Positions 8,260-18,249 of a stretch of 64,000 bases of DNA are shown piece by piece. The first letter of the stretch is position 1. The number at the start of each line of letters is the position of its first letter. Source of the DNA: Chitinophagaceae bacterium (lineage in GTDB: Bacteria; Bacteroidota; Bacteroidia; Chitinophagales; Chitinophagaceae); NCBI GenBank assembly GCA_023957575.1, contig JAMLGU010000006.1, forward strand, positions 124,001-188,000, read 5' to 3'. A program made the position numbers and the translations under genes. A model generated the notes under the pieces. That model was not told the DNA's origin. It saw only the letters and a program-made list of their open reading frames with translations, and searched no databases.

Positions 8260-11200
8260 ATGAATAAATTATTATTATTGTTGGTTCTGTTTTTTGTAGG
8301 GATCACTTCTCTTACTGCCCAAACCCGTCAGGTAAAAGGATCAGTAATGGATGATACAGGATCTCCAATTGCCGGAGTTACAGTTACGCTGCAAGGAACG
8401 ACTACCGCAACTCAAACAAATAATAGTGGAGAATTTACGATTGGAGTTCCATCTTCAGGAACGCAAATGTTAGTTTTTACTGCTGTTGGGTATAATACCC
8501 AAACACTTGCAGTAACCAGTAATGAGCTTAACGTAGCCTTAATTAAAAATATTGTTTCTGGAGATGAAGTGGTCGTGATTGGGTATCAAAGTATCAAGCG
8601 TAGAGATGTTTCGGGTACTGTTTCGTCAATTCAGGGGAAGGATTTGGAAAAGATACCGGTATCCAGTGCTGCCGAAGCGCTTACAGGTCGGCTACCTGGT
8701 GTGCAGGTTATGCCTTTAGATGGGGCGCCCGGCGCTGAAATTGTGATTCGGGTGCGTGGTGGTGGCTCTATCACTCAGGACAACTCTCCTTTATATATTG
8801 TGGATGGGTTTCCGGTAAGCAGTCTCAATGATATTTCTCCTTCTGATATCGCCAGCATCGATATTCTGAAGGATGCGGCTACTGCGGCGATTTATGGAGC
8901 AAGAGGCGCCAATGGTGTAGTTATTATTACTACCAAGAGCGCGAAATCAGGGAAGACGGTTATCTCTTATAATGGTTATGCCCAAGCCAGAACCCTGCCC
9001 CGCGAACTAAAGGTGTTATCTCCCTACGAGTTTGTGCTTGCACAATATGAATATGCAAAACTGAGAAGTCAATCAGATGTGGACAATTTTACTAAGTACT
9101 TTGGTGTTTATGAAGATTTGGAATTATATAAAAACCAAAAAGGCACTAATTGGCAAAAGGAGCTTTTTGGTCAGCCCAGATTATCTCAACAACATGATTT
9201 CAGTGTAACGGGTGGTACAGATAAGACCAAATTTGGAATTACCGTTACCAATAATAAAGATGAAGGGATAATGATTGGGTCAGGATATTTGCGTAATTAT
9301 CTGAATTTTAAATTAAATCATAAAATTTCAAATAAATTGAAACTTGACTTTGCCTCCAGATTTACCCATACTGTTGTGGACGGTGCGGGTACTTCCGGCG
9401 GTTCAAGTATCAGAGTTTCCGATGCTGTTACGACCAGACCGGTAAATGGCATTGCTGATCAAATTGTGATAGACCCAACTATTACTGATGACGATTATGA
9501 TCAGTTTTTGAAAAGTCGTATTAATCCGATAGACCTTACAAAACAAGATTACCGTAAACGAATAAACAAGAGATTGAACCTCAATGTTGCCGGCTCTTGG
9601 GAGGTTATGAAAGGAATGTCGTACCGGTCAGAATTTGGTTTGGATTTCAATTTCGGACAAAATAAACGGTTTTATGGGCCGCTTACCGGTGAGTCTCGCA
9701 ACAATGGTGGAAATCTACCTTTGGGCGAATTGACCGATAGTGAAATCAGAGGTTCGCGTTGGACTAACACATTGACCTATTTATTCGACCTGGGTGAAAA
9801 ACATAATTTTAATTTGTTAGCAGGTCAGGAAATTACAGTTGTTGATGCAGGACATTCCGAATTTATAAGGTCAAAATACTTTGCGGGAAATATGTTACCG
9901 GAGGCGTTATTCGCTAACATGCAGTTGGGCACTCCCGACAGGCAATCCACCACCATTAATCCCGGAGCCAAGACAGCTTCTTTTTTTGGTAGAGTTATTT
10001 ATCAGTTTGACAGAAAATATATTTTAGATCTGACTGCTCGTGCAGATGGATCCTCACGTTTTGCACCAGATAAGCAATGGGGTATTTTCCCGGCGGCTTC
10101 TTTTGCCTGGAGATTGTCTGAAGAAAAATTTATAAAAGATATTGATGCCATTTCTGATTTAAAATTAAGACTTAGCTTCGGAGCTGCAGGTAATGATAAA
10201 ATTAGTAGCGACCAGTGGAGGGTTCTTTTTGCGCCGTCAGATAACAGGCCCATTGGCTTTGGTGATGTTACACAGCCATATTATACCTATTCGAGTTCGC
10301 AATTGCCTAATCCCGATCTTAGATGGGAAACTACAATAACCAGAAATGCAGGACTTGATTTTGCTTTATTTCGTAATAAGGTAAATGGTACCTTCGATTT
10401 CTATTGGAACACTACCAAAGATTTATTATTAGCATCTGCCATTCCACCTACAACCGGATTTAGTACCCAGTTGCAAAATATCGGACAAACTTCCAATAAG
10501 GGTGTGGAATTAGCTTTCAATGCAGATCTCCTTTCTAAAAAAGATTTTAATCTCACTTTCAATTTCAATATGGGGATGAATAATTCTCGAATTGACAAGT
10601 TGAATGAATTGCAAGAAAACCAGGCCAATTCCAACTGGGCAGGTACTGATCTAAAAACTCAGGATGATTATCGTTTGAGAGTGGGCCAGACAATAGGACT
10701 CATGTATGGCTATGTTACTGATGGATTTTATACTGTAGATGATTTTGACTCTTACAACCCGGTAACAAAAACTTATACACTTAAACCAGGTATTCCCAAT
10801 ATAGGATCTTTTATGGGTGGAATAAGTGTTCGCCCTGGTGTGTTAAAAATTAAAGACTTAGACGGGAGCGGTACAATAGATGGAGACGACCGAACTGTGA
10901 TAGGCAAAGCATTGCCGAAAGCTTTTGGAGGTTTTGGTATAAATACAGTATATAGAAATTTTGACTTCTTGGCCTTCTTTAATTGGCAATATGGTAATCA
11001 GGTATATAATACCGGAAAGATTTCAATGAATATGTATTACAGAACTTCTTATGGCAATATGCTAAGTACTATGAATTCAAACGATCGCTTCAAATATATC
11101 GATGCTCAGGGGAATTTAGTAACTGATTTGGAACAACTAAGAGAGTTGAATGCTAATGCAAAGATTTGGTCGCCATTTTCAATGGGAAATGCATCTCCTG

Positions 11201-11481
11201 TTTTTCACTCCTATGCTGTAGAAGACGGATCTTTTATCAGACTACAAAATATTTCAGTTGGATATTCACTTCCTAAAAAAATTATTTCTCATTTAAGTAT
11301 GTCAAAGCTTAGGGTGTATTTTACGGTGTATAATGCATTTTTGTGGACAAAATATAGCGGGTATGACCCTGAAGTAAGTGCTACAAGAAGCAGTGGTTAT
11401 AGCCAGCTAACACCAGGTGTAGATTTTTCAGCATATCCTAAGAGTCGCAATTTTACTGCTGGTGTAAATATTTCTTTCTAA
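8260..11481 (+). CDS. SusC/RagA-family TonB-dependent outer membrane transporter
   Basis: Second SusC of the pectin locus, 1073 residues. The N-terminus (signal peptide ending LTAQ, then TRQVKGSVMDDTG) is nearly the same as in the SusC at 890, while the barrel is more diverged. Domains in order: signal peptide 1-21, regulatory-like beta-sandwich about 23-95, DEVVVIGY linker near residue 102, plug with GVVIITTKSAKSG, barrel ending VNISF. susD follows after 19 bp. It has its own operators and promoter and follows a strong terminator, so it starts a separate transcript. Import of a second class of pectin oligosaccharide is inferred from context. Confidence 0.95.
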   Translation: MNKLLLLLVLFFVGITSLTAQTRQVKGSVMDDTGSPIAGVTVTLQGTTTATQTNNSGEFTIGVPSSGTQMLVFTAVGYNTQTLAVTSNELNVALIKNIVSGDEVVVIGYQSIKRRDVSGTVSSIQGKDLEKIPVSSAAEALTGRLPGVQVMPLDGAPGAEIVIRVRGGGSITQDNSPLYIVDGFPVSSLNDISPSDIASIDILKDAATAAIYGARGANGVVIITTKSAKSGKTVISYNGYAQARTLPRELKVLSPYEFVLAQYEYAKLRSQSDVDNFTKYFGVYEDLELYKNQKGTNWQKELFGQPRLSQQHDFSVTGGTDKTKFGITVTNNKDEGIMIGSGYLRNYLNFKLNHKISNKLKLDFASRFTHTVVDGAGTSGGSSIRVSDAVTTRPVNGIADQIVIDPTITDDDYDQFLKSRINPIDLTKQDYRKRINKRLNLNVAGSWEVMKGMSYRSEFGLDFNFGQNKRFYGPLTGESRNNGGNLPLGELTDSEIRGSRWTNTLTYLFDLGEKHNFNLLAGQEITVVDAGHSEFIRSKYFAGNMLPEALFANMQLGTPDRQSTTINPGAKTASFFGRVIYQFDRKYILDLTARADGSSRFAPDKQWGIFPAASFAWRLSEEKFIKDIDAISDLKLRLSFGAAGNDKISSDQWRVLFAPSDNRPIGFGDVTQPYYTYSSSQLPNPDLRWETTITRNAGLDFALFRNKVNGTFDFYWNTTKDLLLASAIPPTTGFSTQLQNIGQTSNKGVELAFNADLLSKKDFNLTFNFNMGMNNSRIDKLNELQENQANSNWAGTDLKTQDDYRLRVGQTIGLMYGYVTDGFYTVDDFDSYNPVTKTYTLKPGIPNIGSFMGGISVRPGVLKIKDLDGSGTIDGDDRTVIGKALPKAFGGFGINTVYRNFDFLAFFNWQYGNQVYNTGKISMNMYYRTSYGNMLSTMNSNDRFKYIDAQGNLVTDLEQLRELNANAKIWSPFSMGNASPVFHSYAVEDGSFIRLQNISVGYSLPKKIISHLSMSKLRVYFTVYNAFLWTKYSGYDPEVSATRSSGYSQLTPGVDFSAYPKSRNFTAGVNISF

Positions 11482-11500
11482 TCCATAAATTATTAATTAT

Positions 11501-13324
11501 ATGAAACAAATTCTTTTTTTAATTTTGGTTGCCTTGTCTTTTGCTTCCTGCAAAAAATTTCTAAAGGCAGACTCTCCTTCCAATTTTGATCAGCAATATG
11601 TATTTAATACCGTTCCTGATGCCAGAAAAGCTGTAAACAGCATCTATGCTTTGTTTAATCAGGATGCTTTCACATCAAGAATTTCTAATGTTTTTATGGG
11701 CAATACAGACGTGGAGATGGGTGGAGTAGGTGCATCGCCCGATAATTCAAGACGTGATATTTGGTCTTTTGAAGTTACTTCCAATAACTCTGATTTACTT
11801 TCTGTTTGGAATAATGCCTTTAAAGCCATCAATCTGGCTAATGAATGTGAAGAAGGTTTAGTAAATGTTTCGCTTGCCAATGACCCAACGAATAAAGATT
11901 ATAAACAACTTTTGGGTGAAACCAAGGCATTACGCGCAGTTTGGTATTACATGCTGATGAATCATTGGGGAGACGTACCCTTTTCTATAAAGCCATCAAG
12001 GGCTGGAGATGACTTTTATTTGCCAAGAACAGGTAGGGATACCATTCTTACTTATCTGATCAATGATTTAATAGAAATTGAACCAGATATGTACTGGGCT
12101 GACCAATTGTCTTATGGTATTGAACAGGTAAATAGAGAATTTGTCATAGGTATGATAGCACGCCTGGCTTTAATGAGGGGTGGCTATTGGCTTTATCCTG
12201 ATATGACCATGCAGCGAAAATCAGATTACAAGGATTATATTACCATAGCAAGAAATTACAGCCAAAAATTAATTGATCTAAAGCCTCGAAACATGAGCGA
12301 TTTTGCCACTGTCTTTATGAATGAAAATAAATACATTAAACCGGTTAATGACGATGTATTGTATGAAGTGGCTTTTTATCCCGGATCAGGTGATGTGGCT
12401 TGGTGCAATGGCGTTCGCGTAGATGCGGGAACCCATCCTTACGGCTCTGGATCCAGCTATCTTACTTTCCTGCCTTATTATTATCATTCATTTGATACAA
12501 CTGATTTACGGCTGCCTGTAACCTGTTTTCTTGTTTACTATGATAGCAAACTGATTCAGCAGACAACCGGTATTTCAATTTCACCCGGGAAATGGAACCG
12601 ATTGAATGTCCCCTCACCATTAGGTGCCGCTTCTGCTAAAGGAACAGGAATTAATTGGCCTATGATGAGATATGCAGATGTATTACTGATGCTGGCAGAA
12701 AGTGAAAACGAACTGAATGGCCCAAATGCTGTAGCTCAAAATGCGTTAAAACTGGTACGAAGGAGGGCTTTCCCATCCAACTTGTGGGCCGAAAAGGTAG
12801 ATAGTTATGTGAATACTGTTTCTGTTAGTAAAGAAAGCTTTTTTAATGCTATTGTTGATGAAAGAGCTTGGGAATTTGGCGGAGAATGTATAAGAAAATA
12901 TGATTTGGAAAGATGGAATCTGTTTGGGAAAAAGATTGCTGAGATAAGAAACGAATCAATACAAATGGGAGTTGATGCAGTAGCAGGGACTGGGAAATAT
13001 GCCAATTTACCAGATTATATGTATTATAAAAGAGATAGTGCAACAGGTGTGGTTACTTTTTTGAATCCATATTCAAAAGTAGCAGCTGCGCCACCTGTAA
13101 TAGATGTACCCAACAAAGGAGATAACCCGAAAGGATATTATCGTCTTACCTGGTTAAGATCGCTTTACAATACCACCACGAGTGGGCCGGCTGATGTTTT
13201 GATTCGTAACTGGAGAGGTTATCCGGACAATACCGGTGCATCCCCTGTTCGGTATGTGCTACCTTTACATAACTCAGTATTGACTGCTAGCAAAGGTTCA
13301 TTACAAAATCAATATGGATATTAA
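11501..13324 (+). CDS. SusD/RagB-family surface glycan-binding lipoprotein
   Basis: Lid protein for the SusC at 8260. Lipoprotein signal MKQILFLILVALSFASC with mature CKKFLKADS. SusD core features are ETKALRAVWYYMLMNHWGDVPF and the C-terminal WPMMRYADVLLMLAESENEL and IVDERAWEFGGECIRKYDLERWN. It has 607 residues, usual length. It is paralogous to the SusD at 4082 in order and motif layout. The following lipoprotein gene starts 23 bp downstream, so this triplet is tightly co-transcribed. Confidence 0.95.
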   Translation: MKQILFLILVALSFASCKKFLKADSPSNFDQQYVFNTVPDARKAVNSIYALFNQDAFTSRISNVFMGNTDVEMGGVGASPDNSRRDIWSFEVTSNNSDLLSVWNNAFKAINLANECEEGLVNVSLANDPTNKDYKQLLGETKALRAVWYYMLMNHWGDVPFSIKPSRAGDDFYLPRTGRDTILTYLINDLIEIEPDMYWADQLSYGIEQVNREFVIGMIARLALMRGGYWLYPDMTMQRKSDYKDYITIARNYSQKLIDLKPRNMSDFATVFMNENKYIKPVNDDVLYEVAFYPGSGDVAWCNGVRVDAGTHPYGSGSSYLTFLPYYYHSFDTTDLRLPVTCFLVYYDSKLIQQTTGISISPGKWNRLNVPSPLGAASAKGTGINWPMMRYADVLLMLAESENELNGPNAVAQNALKLVRRRAFPSNLWAEKVDSYVNTVSVSKESFFNAIVDERAWEFGGECIRKYDLERWNLFGKKIAEIRNESIQMGVDAVAGTGKYANLPDYMYYKRDSATGVVTFLNPYSKVAAAPPVIDVPNKGDNPKGYYRLTWLRSLYNTTTSGPADVLIRNWRGYPDNTGASPVRYVLPLHNSVLTASKGSLQNQYGY

Positions 13325-13347
13325 TTAATTGGTTTAATATATCAAAT

Positions 13348-14913
13348 ATGAAAAAAAATATTTTATTCTTATTCACCATAGTTTTACTTGTCATTGTTTC
13401 TTGTAAAAAAGAGGAAGTATTGACAGGACCTGATCGTTTATTTAGACCTGTAATTAAAACAGCTTTGCAGGCAGATGGTAACTGGGTTGCTGCGTCATGG
13501 CAAAAAGTAAAAGGGTCTGTTTCTTACACAGTAGAAATTAGCCGTGATACTTTTAAGACTATTGATGTTTCTGTTTCGCTTGATACAAATTATTACCTTT
13601 TTCAAGATTTGAAATGGGAACAGGCTTATCAGGTACAGGTAAAAGCAAACTCTGAAAATGCAGAGCATAATTCTTTTTTTTCAAATTTGGGTAATATAAA
13701 AACGCCCAAATTCCCAACAATCCTAAACACTCCGGGTATTGCAGATATTGCTGATAATGCAGTAAAAGTTAGCTGGGAAAATAGCGGCGAAACCGTAACA
13801 GGTATTAAGATTCTAAATGCTACTGATAGTTCAGTCGTTAAAGATGTATCCGTTTTGGCTACAGATATTACAAATATGTATAAGATTATTAGTGGATTGC
13901 AATCATCTTCCAAATATATCATTTTCTTGTATAGCAACACTACTGTCAGAGGGTGGGCTAATTTTACTACCAAAACGGCAATCATAGGGAATATTATAGA
14001 TTTAAGAGATATATCAGGGATCCCCAATATACTGGAAGATACCATTCCTGATGTTTCTTCGGGTAGCATTATATTGTTAAAACGAGGCGAGTTTTATACT
14101 ATTTCCTCGAGCATTCAATTAGACAAAACCATCACTATTCAAAGTGGTACTGATTTACAAGTTCCTGATAAGGCAAAGATACTTTTGAATAACAACTTCA
14201 ATCTTAAAGCAGGCGCTACAATTGATTCTTTAGTTTTTAATGATGTTTGGGTTACTAGTGATAATGGCTATAGTTCGAAGTATATTTTTAATACTACTAA
14301 CTCGGCAACTGTAGGTAATTTGAAATTCCTGAATAGTACTTTGGAGTTGTTCAGAGGTATTGTAAGACTACAATCGGGAACAACTTCCGTAGATAATTTT
14401 ATTATAGAAAACTGCATTGTGGATAGTGTTTCGGGTTATGGTGTGCTTACAGCAGGTAATGCTTCTTGTAAAGTTAATAATATCTTATTCACAAACAGTA
14501 CTTTTTACAAAAATGAAAAGCTAATTACAAGCTCTTCGCCTGCTACTTCCATTATCATTCAAAATTGCACTTTCAATGAGGCGCCAAATGGGGGAAATTA
14601 CTATTTTGATTATAGTTCCAATAATATTACAAATCCTGTTGTGATTAGCAACTGTATTATGGGGCTGGGAAAAAGTAATGCCGGCAACAGAGTAGTAAGG
14701 CCATATAGAGTAGGCTCGAATAGTACTTTTGACATTTCGGGTACGTATTCTACTTCCGATAGGGCAATTACCGGGAATGAATTCCCAAGTATTATTTCCT
14801 ATACTAGATCATCTATTGAAATGTGGAAAAATCCTTCAAGCGGAGATTTTACAATTATAGATAATTTATTCCCTGGTAGAAATAGTGCAGGAGATCCAAG
14901 GTGGAGGCCGTAA
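13348..14913 (+). CDS. Surface lipoprotein with fibronectin III-like domains and a pectate-lyase-like beta-helix (DUF4957/DUF5123 type)
   Basis: Third gene of the second Sus triplet and paralogue of the protein at 5990. Signal peptide with lipobox VIVSC (Cys at about residue 19), mature CKKEEVLTG; Fn3-like modules at about 35-120 and 125-205, including the same RG.xNFTT-type ending of module two; then a beta-helix-like half (about 220-521) ending SAGDPRWRP. The paralogue ends VGDPRWLQ, so the C-terminal tip is conserved. Probable pectin-binding surface protein; enzymatic activity cannot be judged by eye. 45 bp separate it from the PL1 lyase gene. Confidence 0.8.
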   Translation: MKKNILFLFTIVLLVIVSCKKEEVLTGPDRLFRPVIKTALQADGNWVAASWQKVKGSVSYTVEISRDTFKTIDVSVSLDTNYYLFQDLKWEQAYQVQVKANSENAEHNSFFSNLGNIKTPKFPTILNTPGIADIADNAVKVSWENSGETVTGIKILNATDSSVVKDVSVLATDITNMYKIISGLQSSSKYIIFLYSNTTVRGWANFTTKTAIIGNIIDLRDISGIPNILEDTIPDVSSGSIILLKRGEFYTISSSIQLDKTITIQSGTDLQVPDKAKILLNNNFNLKAGATIDSLVFNDVWVTSDNGYSSKYIFNTTNSATVGNLKFLNSTLELFRGIVRLQSGTTSVDNFIIENCIVDSVSGYGVLTAGNASCKVNNILFTNSTFYKNEKLITSSSPATSIIIQNCTFNEAPNGGNYYFDYSSNNITNPVVISNCIMGLGKSNAGNRVVRPYRVGSNSTFDISGTYSTSDRAITGNEFPSIISYTRSSIEMWKNPSSGDFTIIDNLFPGRNSAGDPRWRP

Positions 14914-14958
14914 TAGTATGATTTATGGAATGTAAATAATTAATAAAATATTAGACTC

Positions 14959-16434
14959 ATGTTTAATTTTCTACAAGTTTTTTATTTGCTTACTTTCATT
15001 ACACTGTTGTCATGCAGTCATAAAAGCAGTGGTATTAAAGATCCCTCTGTTAACCCTCCTGTAAATCCTCCTGTTCAAAATCCCGTTCAGGAAACAGCAT
15101 TTGCTTTCCCTGGTGCGGAGGGTTTTGGAAAAAATGCAACCGGTGGACGAGGCGGAGCAGTGATTGAAGTAACAAATCTGAATGATGCTGGTACAGGCAG
15201 TCTCAGGACAGCCGTTTCAGGCAACGCGCCCAAAATTGTGGTTTTCAGAGTGGCAGGTACCATCAGGCTTTTATCCAAACTGCAAATAGGAGGCAATACA
15301 ACAATTGCCGGTCAAACCGCACCAGGTGATGGTATTTGTGTGGCGGATCATCCTGTAGTCATTAGTGGTGATAATGTTATCGTTCGTTTTATGAGATTTA
15401 GGATGGGCGACAGAAATCAAAATAAAGGCAAGGTGGATGGAAGTGGCGGCGATGACGCTTTTGGTAATTTGGGTAACAGTAATTTGATGATTGACCATTG
15501 TAGTATTAGCTGGAGTTCTGATGAGGCAATGACTATCTATAGGGGTGATAATGTAAGTATCCAGTGGTGTTTCATTACCGAGCCATTAAACTATTCCTAC
15601 CATTTTGAAGCTGGAGATACCGATTATGAGCAACATGGTTACGGAGGTATTTGGGGTAGTAAGCATGGCTCTTTTCACCACAATTTATTTGCACATTGTC
15701 GGAGCCGTACACCCAGATTTGCTGGGGTAAGTACTTATAATCCTGCAGTTACCGGAATCGAAATTTCAGATTTTAGAAATAATGTAATCTATAATTGGGG
15801 AATAAATAATGTATATGGAGGTGAGGGTGGTTATTATAATATGGTAAACAATTATTTTAAAAGCGGGCCCTCCACTACCAGTCGAAAATATCAGATTGTG
15901 GGTATTGATTCATCGGCACAATATCCTTATGCTCAATACTTCTTAAGCGGGAACTATGTGGTTGGTTCAACTGCTAATTCTGCCAATAACTGGTTGGGAG
16001 TAACTATGAAAAGCGGAAAGTTGGCAGATACAATAAAGTCAAAAGTTACAACTCCCTTTGCATTTGAATCGATTACACTTCAGTCTGCTCAAGATGCTTA
16101 TTTGTTAGTTTTGCAGAAAGGAGGTTGTGTGAAACCCAATCGTGATACATTGGATGAGCGTATTGTGAATGATGTTAAAAATAGTACCGGTCGTATTATT
16201 GATGTACAAGGTGGTTTCCCACATGGCACAGCCTTTGATTTAACAGTCAATGCGTGGCCTGCATTAAAAACCGGTACACCACCTGGTGACTCTGATCATG
16301 ATGGGATGCCGGATGAATGGGAAAAAACAAATGGTTTAAATCCTAATGATGCTAATGATAGTAAAAAAAATACGTTGAGCACAGGATATACAAATGTTGA
16401 AGTTTATTTAAACAGTTTGGTTAAAGAACTGTAA
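14959..16434 (+). CDS. Pectate lyase, polysaccharide lyase family 1 type, lipoprotein
   Basis: Cleaves polygalacturonate or pectin by beta-elimination at the cell surface. Lipobox LLSC (Cys 19) follows a short signal peptide, then a Pro/Asn-rich linker. The catalytic beta-helix (about 50-400) begins AFPGAEGFGKNATGGRGG and holds VTNLNDAGTGSLRTAV, TTIAGQTAPGDG, LMIDHCSISWSSDEAMTI and SRTPRFAG, all characteristic of the PL1 subgroup of Bacteroidota. The C-terminus has a Ca2+-binding loop, DSDHDGMPDEWE, as in type 3 thrombospondin or dockerin-like repeats. 491 residues, normal. It follows the second Sus triplet in the same direction. Confidence 0.92.
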   Translation: MFNFLQVFYLLTFITLLSCSHKSSGIKDPSVNPPVNPPVQNPVQETAFAFPGAEGFGKNATGGRGGAVIEVTNLNDAGTGSLRTAVSGNAPKIVVFRVAGTIRLLSKLQIGGNTTIAGQTAPGDGICVADHPVVISGDNVIVRFMRFRMGDRNQNKGKVDGSGGDDAFGNLGNSNLMIDHCSISWSSDEAMTIYRGDNVSIQWCFITEPLNYSYHFEAGDTDYEQHGYGGIWGSKHGSFHHNLFAHCRSRTPRFAGVSTYNPAVTGIEISDFRNNVIYNWGINNVYGGEGGYYNMVNNYFKSGPSTTSRKYQIVGIDSSAQYPYAQYFLSGNYVVGSTANSANNWLGVTMKSGKLADTIKSKVTTPFAFESITLQSAQDAYLLVLQKGGCVKPNRDTLDERIVNDVKNSTGRIIDVQGGFPHGTAFDLTVNAWPALKTGTPPGDSDHDGMPDEWEKTNGLNPNDANDSKKNTLSTGYTNVEVYLNSLVKEL

Positions 16435-16506
16435 TATTTTTATAAAAATTGGTTTCATAATCTTTATTATATTACAGGTAAATTTATATCTGTTTAAAAT
16501 TTTACA

Positions 16507-17253
16507 ATGATGAAAAGCGCAGCATTAATAATATCGGGTCTTTTATTTCTTTCGTTTATGACGTTTCAAAATAAAAAGACAAAAATTTTTCTTGCCGGAG
16601 ATTCTACTATGGCTATCAAAGATACCAGAGCATACCCTGAAACGGGTTGGGGAATGCCCTTTGTTTATTTTTGGGATAGTACGGTGCAGGTAGTGAATCT
16701 TGCTAAGAACGGAAGGAGTACTAAATCGTTTATTAGCGAAGGATTATGGAACCAGATACTAAATAATGTTGAGACAGATGATTATGTATTTATACAATTC
16801 GGCCATAATGACGAAGTGTCAACAAAAAAAACCTATACTACTGAAATTGAATTTAAAACTAATCTGACAAAGTTTGTTACAGAAGCAAGAGCAAAAGGCG
16901 CTCAACCGGTGCTGTTGACACCCGTTGCAAGAAGAAAATTTGATTTATCGGGTAAGATTGAAGGTACACACGAAGTATATTCTCAGATAGTGCGCGATGT
17001 GGCGATGCTGGAAAAAGTTCCATTAATTGACCTCGATAAAAAAGCTCAGGAATTATATCAGCAATTGGGTGATGAAAATTCTAAATTGCTGTTTATGCAT
17101 TTAAAACCGGGAGAACACCCCAACTATCCAAAGGGAAAGATAGACGATACTCATTTTAATGAACTGGGTGCAAGGTTGATAGCAGAAATAGTCTGGAAGG
17201 ATATTAAAACCCAATTGCCACAACTTGCCGCGCGGGCATCAAAGAAAAGCTGA
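16507..17253 (+). CDS. Rhamnogalacturonan acetylesterase, carbohydrate esterase family 12
   Basis: SGNH/GDSL hydrolase that removes acetyl groups from rhamnogalacturonan. Visible blocks: block I GDSTM with the nucleophile Ser at residue 33, block II NLAKNGRSTKSF, block III QFGHNDE, and the C-terminal Asp-His pair DDTHFNELGA. An N-terminal hydrophobic segment (about residues 4-20) is a signal peptide, so it is exported. 248 residues, usual for CE12. The start is ATG ATG; either codon may be used. The next esterase begins 11 bp later, so the two are in one operon. Confidence 0.92.
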   Translation: MMKSAALIISGLLFLSFMTFQNKKTKIFLAGDSTMAIKDTRAYPETGWGMPFVYFWDSTVQVVNLAKNGRSTKSFISEGLWNQILNNVETDDYVFIQFGHNDEVSTKKTYTTEIEFKTNLTKFVTEARAKGAQPVLLTPVARRKFDLSGKIEGTHEVYSQIVRDVAMLEKVPLIDLDKKAQELYQQLGDENSKLLFMHLKPGEHPNYPKGKIDDTHFNELGARLIAEIVWKDIKTQLPQLAARASKKS

Positions 17254-17264
17254 TAATCGAAGAA

Positions 17265-18248
17265 ATGATAATGAAGAGGACATATTATCTGCTGATACTC
17301 GTCATTTTTTTTATTTCCGTTAATTCGCAGGCCCAGCTAATTAATGGTATCACTAATGAACCGGATACCTCATATAATACACCTTCTGAATTTATAAAAA
17401 ATAAAAAGGTCTATCCGCAGATAACCATGCCCGAAGTTTCACCCGGCGAAGAAGTGAAAGAAAAACGGAATGTGGTTTTTCGCACAATAGGGAATCGCAG
17501 ACTATTATTAGATGTATTTTATCCGGTAAAGGTTAAGACCAACAGTATCGTAGTAATCATAGTTTTTGGCGGAGGGTGGCGAAGTGGCAATCGCACACAA
17601 CATTACGACCTGGCTAAGGCGCTGGCTATGCGTGGTTATACGTGTTTTACACCTGATTATCGCCTGTCCACTGAGGCGTATTATCCCGCCGCAGTTTTTG
17701 ATATAAAGGAAGCGATCAGGTGGGTAAAACTAAATGCTGTCACTTTTAACGGTGATTCTTCTAAGGTAGTCATGACGGGCTTTTCGGCGGGTGGACAGTT
17801 AGCCACGCTTGTTGGTTGCACTGGAGATATGCCAGCATTCGAAGATTATGATACAAAAAACGGCATTAGCACAAAGGTTCAGGCAATCATGGATATTGAT
17901 GGAACATTGTCTTTCTTTAATGACGAAAGCAGCGAAAAAAAATTTCCTGATAAAATTATGGCGTCTTCCTATTGGATAGGATATACCTATTCTCAAAATC
18001 CGGTTCTTTTCAAGTCTGCTTCACCATTGAGCTATGCGGAATACAGTCCGCCCATTTTGTTCCTGAACAGCCCGTTAGAGAGGATGCACGCAGGACGGGA
18101 GGATTTTATTAAGGTTCTCAATAAAAGGAAAGTTTATAGTGAGATACATGAATTTGAAAATGCACCACATGCGTTTTGCCTTTTCGAACCGTGGTTTTCG
18201 CCAATGGTAAACTATATGGATATATTTATGCAAAAAATATTTAGATAG
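17265..18248 (+). CDS. Exported alpha/beta-hydrolase esterase, probable carbohydrate acetyl esterase
   Basis: Alpha/beta-hydrolase with signal peptide (about 1-24, ending NSQA). The oxyanion segment IVFGGGWRSGNR, the nucleophile elbow GFSAGG and the C-terminal NAPHAF with the catalytic His are of the acetyl-esterase/BD-FAE type. The surroundings (CE12 upstream, CE8 downstream) point to removal of acetyl or other acyl groups from pectin, but the substrate cannot be read from the sequence. The first codons are ATG ATA ATG, so the start is at 17265 or 17271. The next gene begins 1 bp after this stop. Confidence 0.82.
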   Translation: MIMKRTYYLLILVIFFISVNSQAQLINGITNEPDTSYNTPSEFIKNKKVYPQITMPEVSPGEEVKEKRNVVFRTIGNRRLLLDVFYPVKVKTNSIVVIIVFGGGWRSGNRTQHYDLAKALAMRGYTCFTPDYRLSTEAYYPAAVFDIKEAIRWVKLNAVTFNGDSSKVVMTGFSAGGQLATLVGCTGDMPAFEDYDTKNGISTKVQAIMDIDGTLSFFNDESSEKKFPDKIMASSYWIGYTYSQNPVLFKSASPLSYAEYSPPILFLNSPLERMHAGREDFIKVLNKRKVYSEIHEFENAPHAFCLFEPWFSPMVNYMDIFMQKIFR

Positions 18249-18249
18249 G

